DNA from: CAYJPV01 sp964396055
Lineage (GTDB): Bacteria > Acidobacteriota > Vicinamibacteria > Vicinamibacterales > JAKQTR01
Assembly (NCBI GenBank): GCA_964396055.1
Contig: CAYNDV010000132.1
Span: forward strand, 1-12,872
Length of the DNA stretch: 12,872 nucleotides
Reading direction: 5' to 3'
How positions within the stretch are numbered: the stretch's first letter is position 1; the number at the start of each line of letters is the position of its first letter. Under the pieces are notes generated by a model. The model made no database searches. It worked only from the letters and a program-made list of their open reading frames with translations, and had not been told where the DNA came from. Position numbers and translations under genes: made by a program. Below, one piece after another: positions 1-7,030 of the stretch.

Positions 1-78
1 GGCCGCGGCAAGTGGCTGGTGGCGGCCGGCGTCCTGCTGCCGGTGGCGTACTGGGCGGGGTATCTCCTTCTTCAGTAG
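1..78 (+). CDS. C-terminal end of an unidentified membrane protein (partial)
   Basis: Frame 1 is open from the window edge to a TAG at 76-78 and gives 25 residues, ending WAGYLLLQ. The stretch is hydrophobic with a single Lys near its start (GRGKWLVAAG), which fits a last transmembrane helix with its positive residue at one membrane face. The family cannot be told from so little sequence. The stop codon directly abuts an intergenic repeat beginning at base 79. The gene converges on the carbamoyltransferase gene that ends at 222. The reading is supported only by the clean hydrophobic frame and the position of its stop at the edge of the repeats. Confidence 0.55.
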   Translation, partial: GRGKWLVAAGVLLPVAYWAGYLLLQ

Positions 79-221
79 GGTTCACGGTTCAGGGTTAGGA
101 ACGGCCGTTCGGCCGTTCGGCCGTTCGGCCGTTCGGCCGTTCGGCGGAGGGAGGCCGTTCGGCCCCACGCCCCACGCCCCACGCCCCACGCCCCACGCCC
201 CACGCCCCACGCCCCACGCCC
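79..221. repeat. Convergent intergenic region built from short tandem repeats
   Basis: Almost all of this stretch is repeat. A GGTTCACGGTTC unit lies at 79-90, followed by AGGGTTAGGAAC. Five exact head-to-tail copies of GGCCGTTC run from 103 to 142, with a sixth copy at 153-160. Eight exact copies of CCCCACG follow at 163-218, ending four bases from the TAG stop (224-222) of the carbamoyltransferase. The region lies between two convergent genes. On the minus strand the heptamer array reads (CGTGGGG)8, four-G runs with 3-nt CGT loops, which is a canonical G-quadruplex pattern and would lie in the 3' untranslated RNA of the operon. A termination or RNA-end role is inference. Confidence 0.9.
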
Positions 222-1235
222 CTAGCCCCTGGCCCCGGCCATCGTGAGTGCCATCACCGCCTTGCAGGTGTGGAGCCGGTTCTCGGCCTCCGGGAACACG
301 CGCGACTGCGGGCCGTCGATCACGGCGTCGGTGACCTCGTTGTTGCGGTCCGCCGGCAGGCAGTGCATGTAGATGGCCTTCTTCTTCGCCAGCTTCATGC
401 GCCGCTCGTCGCAGATCCAGTGGCGGTACTGCTTTGACAGCTCCAGGGCCTCCTGCGGCTTGTGGAACAACTCCTCGATCCCCCAGGACTTGGCGTAGAT
501 GATGTCGGCGTCCCGGCACGCCTCGTCCATGTCGTGGGTGACCTCGAAGGAGGTGCCGTGCGCCTTCGCCATCTGCTGCGCGAAGGCCATCGGCTCCTTC
601 ATGAGCTTCCACTCGGGCGGGTGGGCCAGCACCACGTCGAGGCCGAAGCGCGGCATGAGCGTGATGAGGCCCTGGGGCACCGACATGGGCTTGGCATAGC
701 TCGGCGCGTAGGCCCAGGTGACGGCGATCTTGCGGCCCTTCAGGTTCCGGCCGAACTCCTCGCGGATGGTCATCAGGTCGGCCAGCGTCTGGAACGGGTG
801 GTCGATGTCGCACTGCATGTTGAACACGGGCACGGTGGCGTGCTCGGCCACCTCGCGCATGTAGCTGTTGCCTTCGCCGGGCACCAGATCGTGGCGGATC
901 GCGATGGCGTGCCCGTAGCTCGACAGGATGATCCCCATGTCCCGCGGCGACTCGCCGTGGGCCACCTGAGAGGTTTCGGCCGAGATGAAGTGCGCGTGCG
1001 CGCCCAGTTGCGTCGCGCCGGCCTCGAACGAGTTGCGCGTGCGCGTGGACTTGTCGAAGAAGAACAGGAACACCGTCTGGTCGGGCAGGTAGCGCGTCGG
1101 CTTCCCGGCGCGGAACGCCTTCTTCAGGTCGGTGGACGTCTTCAGCAGCAGATCGATCTCTTTGTCGGACCAGTCGCGGGTTTCGATGTAGTCCTTGCCG
1201 CGGACCGTGTTCGGAAGCTTCGGAAGGGTAGGCAT
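222..1235 (-). CDS. ygeW: YgeW-type knotted carbamoyltransferase
   Basis: This 337-residue transcarbamylase carries the carbamoyl-phosphate motif STRTR (residues 63-67), HPFQ (146-149) and HCLP (291-294). The stretch CDIDHP...TWAYAPSY.KPMSVPQG, about residues 142-189, matches E. coli YgeW closely as I recall it and sets it apart from plain OTCase. Proteins of this class act on ureido-amino acids; in purine-degrading clusters YgeW is thought to phosphorolyse a ureido intermediate to carbamoyl phosphate, which can yield ATP. The protein is shorter than E. coli YgeW (about 396 aa): it lacks an insertion before HCLP, and its end (HCLPADRNNEVTDAVID, then AENRLH) looks more like acetyl/succinyl-ornithine carbamoyltransferases. 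The ATG at 1235 is preferred because GAGG lies 5 nt upstream (1244-1241). A further upstream ATG at 1271 would encode repeat sequence. It is the last gene of the operon. Confidence 0.88.
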   Translation of the reverse strand: MPTLPKLPNTVRGKDYIETRDWSDKEIDLLLKTSTDLKKAFRAGKPTRYLPDQTVFLFFFDKSTRTRNSFEAGATQLGAHAHFISAETSQVAHGESPRDMGIILSSYGHAIAIRHDLVPGEGNSYMREVAEHATVPVFNMQCDIDHPFQTLADLMTIREEFGRNLKGRKIAVTWAYAPSYAKPMSVPQGLITLMPRFGLDVVLAHPPEWKLMKEPMAFAQQMAKAHGTSFEVTHDMDEACRDADIIYAKSWGIEELFHKPQEALELSKQYRHWICDERRMKLAKKKAIYMHCLPADRNNEVTDAVIDGPQSRVFPEAENRLHTCKAVMALTMAGARG

Positions 1236-1261
1236 GGGAACCTCACTGGGGCATGGGACAT

Positions 1262-1340
1262 GGGGGTTCACGGTTCGCGGTTCACGGTTTCAGGTTCCAG
1301 GCGTCAACCCCGAACCGTGAACCCTGAACCGCAAACCCCC
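1262..1340. repeat. Imperfect 29-bp inverted repeat between ygeY and ygeW
   Basis: The arms 1262-1290 and 1312-1340 are reverse complements at 24 of 29 positions by hand alignment, with a 21-nt loop. Each arm is built from GGTTCACGGTTC-type units: 1265-1276 is the exact reverse complement of 1312-1323, and 1279-1290 is a one-mismatch copy. The same unit recurs at 79-90. Just beside it, CATGGGACATGGGG at 1252-1265 resembles the heptamer arrays elsewhere in the window. The right arm is read as the last residues of the M20 protein. The hairpin sits in the one sizeable gap inside the operon apart from the gap before xdh, so it may attenuate transcription or stabilise an RNA end. Confidence 0.85.
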
Positions 1341-2536
1341 TGGTCTCCAGTGTAAACCCCCGGAAACGCCGCGTACCAGGCCATCGCCTTGACGAGTTGC
1401 TCCACGGGAATCTGTTCGGACGCCATGTGGGCGTGAATCTCGTTGCCGGGTCCGAACCCGATGCACGGGATGCCATGGCGGCCCATGACGGCCACCCCGT
1501 TCGTGCTGAACACCCAGCGCCCGACAACGGGTGCCTCGCCAAAGAGCGCCTCGTAGGTGCCGACGCCGGCCGTCAGCAGGGGATGGCCCTCGGGCAGCAG
1601 CCACGTGGGGTAGTACTTCTGTGTGGGATACGTGAGGCCCTTCCAGCTGGGCACCGCGTAGTCGAGCACCACCACCGTCGCCCCGGCGGCCTTGACGCTG
1701 GGCAGGCCCTCGATCTCGCGCACCGCCGACTCGATCGTGTCGGTGGCCGCCAGCCGCCGGTCGAGGTGAATGGTGGCCGAGTCGGCCACGGCGCAGAGCG
1801 ACGGGGAGGTGGACCGGATCTCCGCGATGGTGACGGTGCCCTTGCCCAGGAAGGGCTCGCCGCCCAGCCGCGCGTTGAGCCGTTCGATGTCGGCGATGAT
1901 GGGCGCCATCTTGTAGACCGCGTTCTCCCCGCGTTCCGGCGCTGAGCCGTGGCACGAGATGCCGCGGGTCCGCACCTCGATCTCCATGCGGCCGCGGTGG
2001 CCGCGGTACACACCCAGGTTCGTGGGCTCGGTGATGACCACGGCCTCGGGCCGGATGTCGGTTTCGTTGAGGATGTACTGCCAGCACAGGCCGTCGCAGT
2101 CCTCCTCCTGCACGCTGCCGACCACCCACAGGGTGAATCCCGCGTCGAGGCCCAGTTCCCTGATGAGTCGCCCGCCGTACACGATGGACGCGAGGGCGCC
2201 CTTCATGTCGCACGCGCCCCGGCCGTAGATGATGCCGTCGCGCTCGTCGCCGCGAAACGGATCCACGGTCCAGTTGGCCGCGTTGCCCACGTCCACGGTG
2301 TCCACGTGCGCGTCGAAGGCCAGCACGCGGGGACCCGATCCGACCCGGCCCAGCACGTTGCCCATGCCGTCGATGCGCACCTCGTCGTAGCCGCCGGCCT
2401 CCATCTCGCGGGCAACGCGCCGGATGACGTCGCCTTCCTGCGAGCTGACCGACCGGATCGCGATGAGGTCCCGCAGAAACCCTGCGACGTTGCGTTCATG
2501 CGCCGCCGCGGCGACTCGAATCCTCTGCGCGTCCAT
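1304..2536 (-). CDS. ygeY: YgeY-type M20 family metallohydrolase
   Basis: This is a 410-residue M20 dinuclear zinc hydrolase (peptidase/deacylase/ArgE-DapE superfamily). Expected metal and catalytic residues are present: AHVDTV with H77 and D79, GRGACDMKG with D110, QEED with E144-E145, ITEPT with E170, and a late His in NEIHAHM at about 368-370. CHGSAPERGENA near 195-206 is the dimerisation-domain motif. E. coli YgeY is 403 aa, so the size fits. In purine-breakdown clusters it is expected to hydrolyse an amide, ureido or acyl bond of an intermediate; the true substrate is not visible from sequence. Two starts are possible, GTG at 2539 and ATG at 2536; GGAGGT at 2550-2545 gives an 8-nt spacer to the ATG. 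The last 11 residues (GVCGSGFTVRG) come from an intergenic repeat arm, so the natural end probably lay near residue 398. Confidence 0.87.
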   Translation of the reverse strand: MDAQRIRVAAAAHERNVAGFLRDLIAIRSVSSQEGDVIRRVAREMEAGGYDEVRIDGMGNVLGRVGSGPRVLAFDAHVDTVDVGNAANWTVDPFRGDERDGIIYGRGACDMKGALASIVYGGRLIRELGLDAGFTLWVVGSVQEEDCDGLCWQYILNETDIRPEAVVITEPTNLGVYRGHRGRMEIEVRTRGISCHGSAPERGENAVYKMAPIIADIERLNARLGGEPFLGKGTVTIAEIRSTSPSLCAVADSATIHLDRRLAATDTIESAVREIEGLPSVKAAGATVVVLDYAVPSWKGLTYPTQKYYPTWLLPEGHPLLTAGVGTYEALFGEAPVVGRWVFSTNGVAVMGRHGIPCIGFGPGNEIHAHMASEQIPVEQLVKAMAWYAAFPGVYTGDQGVCGSGFTVRG

Positions 2537-2540
2537 CACG

Positions 2541-4364
2541 TCACACCTCCAGGCCGACGGCCTTCATCAGCGCCAGGGCGTTGCTCCTGGTCACCACGCC
2601 GGGCCGGCAGCGGTAGTCGAAGATCATGCGCCCGTCCTCGAGGTGATCCTCGAAGTGGACGTTGGCCACGCCAGGCGCCAGCACGTCGGCAATCCGGGCG
2701 AGCGCCAGGTCGTGGGTGGTCACGAGGCCGATGGCGTTGCGCGCCACCAGGCCCCGCAGCACCGCTTCCGCGCCCACGCGCCGATCGTGGGAATTGGTGC
2801 CGGCCAGCATCTCGTCGAGCAGGAAGAGCAGGGGCGGCGACGCCGGCGCCAGGTCCACGATGCGCCGCAGGCGCGTGATCTCGGCGTAGAACCGCGACCG
2901 GCCGTCCAGCAGCGAGTCCTGGATCCGCAGGGAGGCCCCGACGGCGAGCGGCGTCAGCGTGAGCGCCTCGGCGCGCACCGGCGCCCCCGCGAGGGCCAGC
3001 ACCACGTTGACGCCCACCGTGCGCAGCAGCGTGCTCTTGCCCGACATGTTCGAGCCGCTCACCACCAGGGCGTGCGGGCCACCGGGGCCGCGCCCCGACC
3101 CCGCCAGGCGCACGTCGTTGCGCACGTTGGTCCCAGGCGTGATGAACGGGTGGCCCAGGCCGCGGCCGTCCAGCAGCGGGCCGTCACCCGTGTCGATCAC
3201 CTCGGGATACACATCGTCCGGGTGTTCCCAGGCGTAGCCGGCCAGCGACGACAGCGCCTCGATCTCGCCCACGGCATCGAGCCAGGCCGGCACGGCCGGT
3301 CCCACCCGGGCGCGCCACGCCTCGATGGCGTACGCGCATTGCGTGGCCCAGAGCAGGGCGTAGGAGAGTGGCAGGAAGAGCTGGTTGCGGCGCGCGTCGA
3401 GCACGCTGATGAGGCGGCACAACGCCGCAATCTGCCGGGAGGGTGGCAGGCCCGCCGCGTCGAGGCGGGTCCGCAGGGCCGCAAGCCTGGGGCTGCTGAA
3501 CGACTCCTGCTCGAGGCGCGCCAGCACCTGCGAAAGGCGTGTCAGCTCGTCGCCGGCGGCGTCCACGTGCGCCAGCACCCGCCGGACTCGCCTCACGTGC
3601 CACCCGCCGAACGCCAGTCCCGCCGCGCCGGCGAGGCCCGCAGGCACGGGACCCGCCGCACCAGCCCCCCACACGCCCACCGCCGCGATCGTAACGGCGA
3701 CCAGGGCCGCGGCGGCCACACGCGGTACGGGGCCGGCCAGCAGGACGGGGGCCGTGGCCCACGCGCTGATGGCCGCCGGGTGCACGGCGTCCCGGAGATC
3801 GCGGCCCAGCAGCGAGAGGTCCTCGCGCAGATCCAGGCGCGGGGCCAGTTCCTGCACCGCACGCTGCCGTGCGCGCACCTCGTCGGGCGTGGCCGGCGCC
3901 GTCAGCCAGGCGGCCAGCGTCTTCTCGCCGGCGTCGGTGCCGGCCAGGCACAGCAGCTCGAAGAGCGAGCCCCGGCCGAACAGATCGAGATCGGCGGCGT
4001 AGAGGTGATCGTCCTGCCGGAAGCGGTCCCCCGAGGTGCCCTTGTCCGCCCACTCGTACGACAGGCGGGCGAGCCCCCGCGTGTAGAAGTCAGCGGCCCG
4101 GCGCAATCGCTTCAGTTGCCGGATGACGCGTTCGTGGACGATGACGAGCCCGAGGAAGACGGCCACGGGGGCCGCGAGCCACCACGGCGACATCCGCCCG
4201 GCGCCCCAGGCCTGCCAGCCGATGAGGACGGCGGCCCCGGTGGTGGCCGCCCGGGCCCAGGCCACCCGCCGGTCCCAGGCGTCGAAGCGCGCCGCCGCGG
4301 CCTGCCGCTCGGCCAGGCGGGCGTCGTACGCGGCTCGCGGCGAGGTCGGCACATCGGCACCCAT
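2541..4364 (-). CDS. Membrane-anchored MutS-like ATPase
   Basis: This 607-residue protein ends in a MutS-family ABC ATPase domain. It has Walker A GSNMSGKST (437-445), a Walker B and following loop LLFLLDEMLAGTN (512-524, D517/E518), and the TTHD switch (549-552). DLFGRGSLFELL (127-138) and following residues resemble the MutS core/lever region. No N-terminal mismatch-recognition domain or its Phe-x-Glu is seen. Hydrophobic stretches at about 40-55, 60-77, 203-235 and 238-254 suggest membrane segments, so classic mismatch repair is unlikely. Bacterial MutS-like proteins of this layout exist but their role is unknown to me. The start is set by the TGATG overlap with the xdh stop, which shares one base. 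The frame stays open upstream to 5432, but that part is only the antisense-like shadow of xdh. It lies inside the purine operon. Confidence 0.85.
   Translation of the reverse strand: MGADVPTSPRAAYDARLAERQAAAARFDAWDRRVAWARAATTGAAVLIGWQAWGAGRMSPWWLAAPVAVFLGLVIVHERVIRQLKRLRRAADFYTRGLARLSYEWADKGTSGDRFRQDDHLYAADLDLFGRGSLFELLCLAGTDAGEKTLAAWLTAPATPDEVRARQRAVQELAPRLDLREDLSLLGRDLRDAVHPAAISAWATAPVLLAGPVPRVAAAALVAVTIAAVGVWGAGAAGPVPAGLAGAAGLAFGGWHVRRVRRVLAHVDAAGDELTRLSQVLARLEQESFSSPRLAALRTRLDAAGLPPSRQIAALCRLISVLDARRNQLFLPLSYALLWATQCAYAIEAWRARVGPAVPAWLDAVGEIEALSSLAGYAWEHPDDVYPEVIDTGDGPLLDGRGLGHPFITPGTNVRNDVRLAGSGRGPGGPHALVVSGSNMSGKSTLLRTVGVNVVLALAGAPVRAEALTLTPLAVGASLRIQDSLLDGRSRFYAEITRLRRIVDLAPASPPLLFLLDEMLAGTNSHDRRVGAEAVLRGLVARNAIGLVTTHDLALARIADVLAPGVANVHFEDHLEDGRMIFDYRCRPGVVTRSNALALMKAVGLEV
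2545..2550 (-). promoter_or_regulatory. Ribosome binding site of the M20 gene
   Basis: The minus strand reads GGAGGT here, overlapping the last codons of the MutS-like gene. It stands 8 nt from the ATG at 2536 and 5 nt from the in-frame GTG at 2539, so it favours the ATG start. The MutS-like stop (2543-2541) lies between this site and the start, which suggests coupled translation. Confidence 0.7.
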
Positions 4365-6982
4365 CAGCGGTGGCGCACGGCGCGGGCTGCCGGCGAGTCG
4401 GTCATCGGCAGGCTGAACCGACGCAGGCCGTCGAAGCGGTGCAAGGCGGACGCCACCGCCGGGGCCGTCGGCACCAGGCCGATCTCGCCCACGCCCTTCG
4501 CGCCGAACGGGCCCTCGGGGTCGTTCGACTCGACGAGGATGACCTCCAGGGCGGGCATGTCGCGGGCGCGCAGCAGGCCGAGGTCGCGCAGGCGCGAGGA
4601 CACCGGGACGCCGTGCTCGAGCGGCAGGTCTTCCGTGAGGGCGTAGCCCAGGCCCATGTGGATGGCCCCCTCGATCTGGCCTTCCACCAGGTGGCGGTTG
4701 ATGATCCGGCCGACGTCGTGGGCGGCGACGACCCGCTGCAGGCGGCCGCGATCGTCGAGGATGCACACCTGGGTGGCGAAGCCGAAGGTGAGGTGCGTGC
4801 GCGGGTTCGGCACGTCCGCGTCGATCGCCGTGGTCTTGTCCACGAGGTACTCGCCGACGTAGGTCCGGCCGGCCAGATCGGCGCGCGTGAGGCCGCGGGC
4901 GAGATCCGCGCGCACCTGTTCGCCGGCGCGCCGGGCCGCCTGCCCGCCCAGCACCGTGGCCCGCGAGGCCGTCGTCATGCCGCACGGCGTGGGCCGCGAC
5001 GTGTCGACGACCACGCGGATGTCCTGCGCCGCGAGGCCGGCCGCGTCGCAGAAACACTGGATCATGGCGGTGTAGAACCCCTGGCCCATCTCCGTGAAGC
5101 CCGAGTGCAGGGTGAGGCGTCCGTCGCGCTCGAACTCGGCCACCACCTGGCCGCCCTCGGGCACGCCGTTGCCGATGCCGACGTTCTTGATGCCGCACGC
5201 GATGCCGGCGTACTGCGCGCCCCGATACGCGTCCTTCACCGCCAGCAGGGTCTGCTTGAGGCCGACGCCGCCGTCGAGGACCTGGCCCGTGCAGAACGTG
5301 TCGCCGGTGTCGAGCGCGTTGCGCCACCGGATGTCCCAGGCGTCCACCCCGGCCCGCTCGGCCAGGATGTCCAGCATGCCCTCGATGGCGAAGGCGGCCT
5401 GGTTGGCGCCGAACCCGCGCATCGCGCCGCACGGCAGGTTGTTCGTGTAGACGGCGAGGGCCTCGACGTCCACCGCCGGCACCTTGTAGGGGCCGCAGGC
5501 GTGGCCCGCAGCGCGTTCGAGCACTTTCGTGCCCACGGACGCGAAGGCGCCCTTGTCACCGATCATCCGTGCCCGCACGGCGGTCAACCGGCCCTCCGCA
5601 TCGCACCCCACCGTGTAGGTCATCGTCACCGGGTGGCGTTTCGGGTGGAGGCGGATGCTCTCCTCGCGCGTCAGCGTGGCCTTGACCGGACGGCCCGTCA
5701 GCCAGGCCATCAGGGCGACCTGCCCCTGGATGCTGAGGTCCTCCTTGCCGCCGAACGCGCCGCCGTTCGACACGAGCGTCACCTGCACGTCTGCCTCGGG
5801 CACACCGAGGATCGAGGCAATCTGCCGCCGGTCGTCGAACACGCCCTGGCCCTGCGAGAAGACCTCGAGGACAGGGGCGTGGGACGTGGTCCGCGGGTCG
5901 CGTGGCGCGGGAACGGCCAGGCACGATTCGGGCTCCAGGAAGGCGTGCTCGATGCGCTGGGTGGTGAAGGTGCGCGTCTCGACGAACGCGGACGCGGCCA
6001 ACGCCGCGTCGACATCGCCTCGCGCGATCACGGACCGCGACAGCAGGTTGTCGTGATCGGCGTGCACGCGCGGGGCGCCGGGCGCCAGGGCGGCCTCGGG
6101 CGAGTACACGCCCGGGAGTTCGTCGTACTCCAGGCCCACGAGCGCCGCGGCCTGCCGGGCGTGGGCCTCGGTGTCGGCCACGACCGCCGCGATCACGTCG
6201 CCGATGCAGTGCGTGGTCTCGCCCTCGGCGACGAAGATCGGCCAGTCCCGGTAGAGCAGGCCCTGCCACCGCTCCCCGGGCACGTCGGCGGCCGTCACGA
6301 CGCGGGCCACGCCGGGGGCCGCCGCGGCCGCGGCGGTGTGGATGCGGCGCACACTGATGCGGGGGCGCGGCGAGAACACGAAGGCCCCGATGAGCAGGCC
6401 CGGCGCGGTCATGTCGTCGATGAACGGCCGATCACCGAGCGCGAGCGCCTCGGCATCCTGCTTCGGCAGGCTGGTGCCGATCCGCCCGCTCAGGTCCAGC
6501 TCGGGCAGGGGCTCGCCCTGCAGCGCGCGCGCCGCCAGGTCGATGGCATCGATGATCTTCACGTATCCGGTACACCGGCAGACGTGGTTGTTGAGCGCCT
6601 CGGCAATCTCCGCCCGGGTCGGACGCGGATGGCGGGCGAGCAGGTGTGTCGCGGCCACGACGATCCCGGGAATGCAGAAGCCGCACTGCAGGCCGCCCGT
6701 GGCGGCGAAGGCGTGGGCGAAGACGTGGCGCTCGTGCGGGTCGAGGCCCTCGAGGGTGACGACGACGGCGCCGGCGGCGTTGCGCGCGGGCACCACGCAG
6801 GACGACAGCGCCCGGCCGTTGACCAGCACGGTGCACGCGCCGCACGATCCCTGTGGCGCGCAGCCGTTCTTCGGCGAGATCAGGCCCGCCTGGCCGCGCA
6901 GCACCGTCATCAGCGACGTGCCCGCGTCGATCTCGGCCGTGAACGGCGCGCCGTTCAGCGTGAAGGTGACTGTGTCAGCCAT
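4364..6982 (-). CDS. Two-domain molybdenum hydroxylase, selenium-dependent xanthine dehydrogenase type
   Basis: This 872-residue protein fuses a [2Fe-2S] module to a molybdopterin catalytic module. Cluster ligands are C41, C47, C50, C62 and C100, C103, C135, C137 (the last pair in CRCTGY). The first pair has the wider C-x5-C-x2-C spacing (CAPQGSCGAC). The molybdenum part shows GGAFGGKED (407-415), R522 in MRGFG, GQG (633-635) and the catalytic Glu E833 in GVGEIG. DTSRPTPCGMTTASR (660-674) resembles the TTASR signature of the Se-dependent Xdh/XdhD family. The expected reaction is hydroxylation of purines such as hypoxanthine or xanthine. There is no FAD domain, and no FAD-subunit gene lies in this operon, so the electron acceptor is not NAD(P)+ by the usual route. 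The family needs no selenocysteine; any selenium is a labile ligand. The ATG at 6982 has no clear ribosome site. It starts 48 nt after the ygfK stop. Confidence 0.9.
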   Translation of the reverse strand: MADTVTFTLNGAPFTAEIDAGTSLMTVLRGQAGLISPKNGCAPQGSCGACTVLVNGRALSSCVVPARNAAGAVVVTLEGLDPHERHVFAHAFAATGGLQCGFCIPGIVVAATHLLARHPRPTRAEIAEALNNHVCRCTGYVKIIDAIDLAARALQGEPLPELDLSGRIGTSLPKQDAEALALGDRPFIDDMTAPGLLIGAFVFSPRPRISVRRIHTAAAAAAPGVARVVTAADVPGERWQGLLYRDWPIFVAEGETTHCIGDVIAAVVADTEAHARQAAALVGLEYDELPGVYSPEAALAPGAPRVHADHDNLLSRSVIARGDVDAALAASAFVETRTFTTQRIEHAFLEPESCLAVPAPRDPRTTSHAPVLEVFSQGQGVFDDRRQIASILGVPEADVQVTLVSNGGAFGGKEDLSIQGQVALMAWLTGRPVKATLTREESIRLHPKRHPVTMTYTVGCDAEGRLTAVRARMIGDKGAFASVGTKVLERAAGHACGPYKVPAVDVEALAVYTNNLPCGAMRGFGANQAAFAIEGMLDILAERAGVDAWDIRWRNALDTGDTFCTGQVLDGGVGLKQTLLAVKDAYRGAQYAGIACGIKNVGIGNGVPEGGQVVAEFERDGRLTLHSGFTEMGQGFYTAMIQCFCDAAGLAAQDIRVVVDTSRPTPCGMTTASRATVLGGQAARRAGEQVRADLARGLTRADLAGRTYVGEYLVDKTTAIDADVPNPRTHLTFGFATQVCILDDRGRLQRVVAAHDVGRIINRHLVEGQIEGAIHMGLGYALTEDLPLEHGVPVSSRLRDLGLLRARDMPALEVILVESNDPEGPFGAKGVGEIGLVPTAPAVASALHRFDGLRRFSLPMTDSPAARAVRHR

Positions 6983-7030
6983 GCGTGGCGATCCGGAAGC
7001 CCGCTGCGCCCTCGTGTCCTGCGGCTCGCG

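Noticed and set aside
79..221. CRISPR array
   Set aside because: The units are 7-8 bp and abut with no unique spacers between them. No cas genes are present.
1236..1271. Upstream ATG at 1271 as the start of the carbamoyltransferase
   Set aside because: The 12 extra residues are encoded by intergenic repeat sequence, and the ATG at 1235 has a GAGG site at proper spacing.
4365..5432. N-terminal extension of the MutS-like frame to a start at 5432
   Set aside because: The extra 356 residues are low-complexity Arg/Gly/Pro and overlap the molybdenum domain of xdh in another frame. The TGATG junction at 4366-4362 gives a natural start.
4364..6982. Selenocysteine in the Xdh-type enzyme
   Set aside because: The frame has no internal TGA. 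Selenium in this family is a labile ligand at the molybdenum site, not a coded residue.
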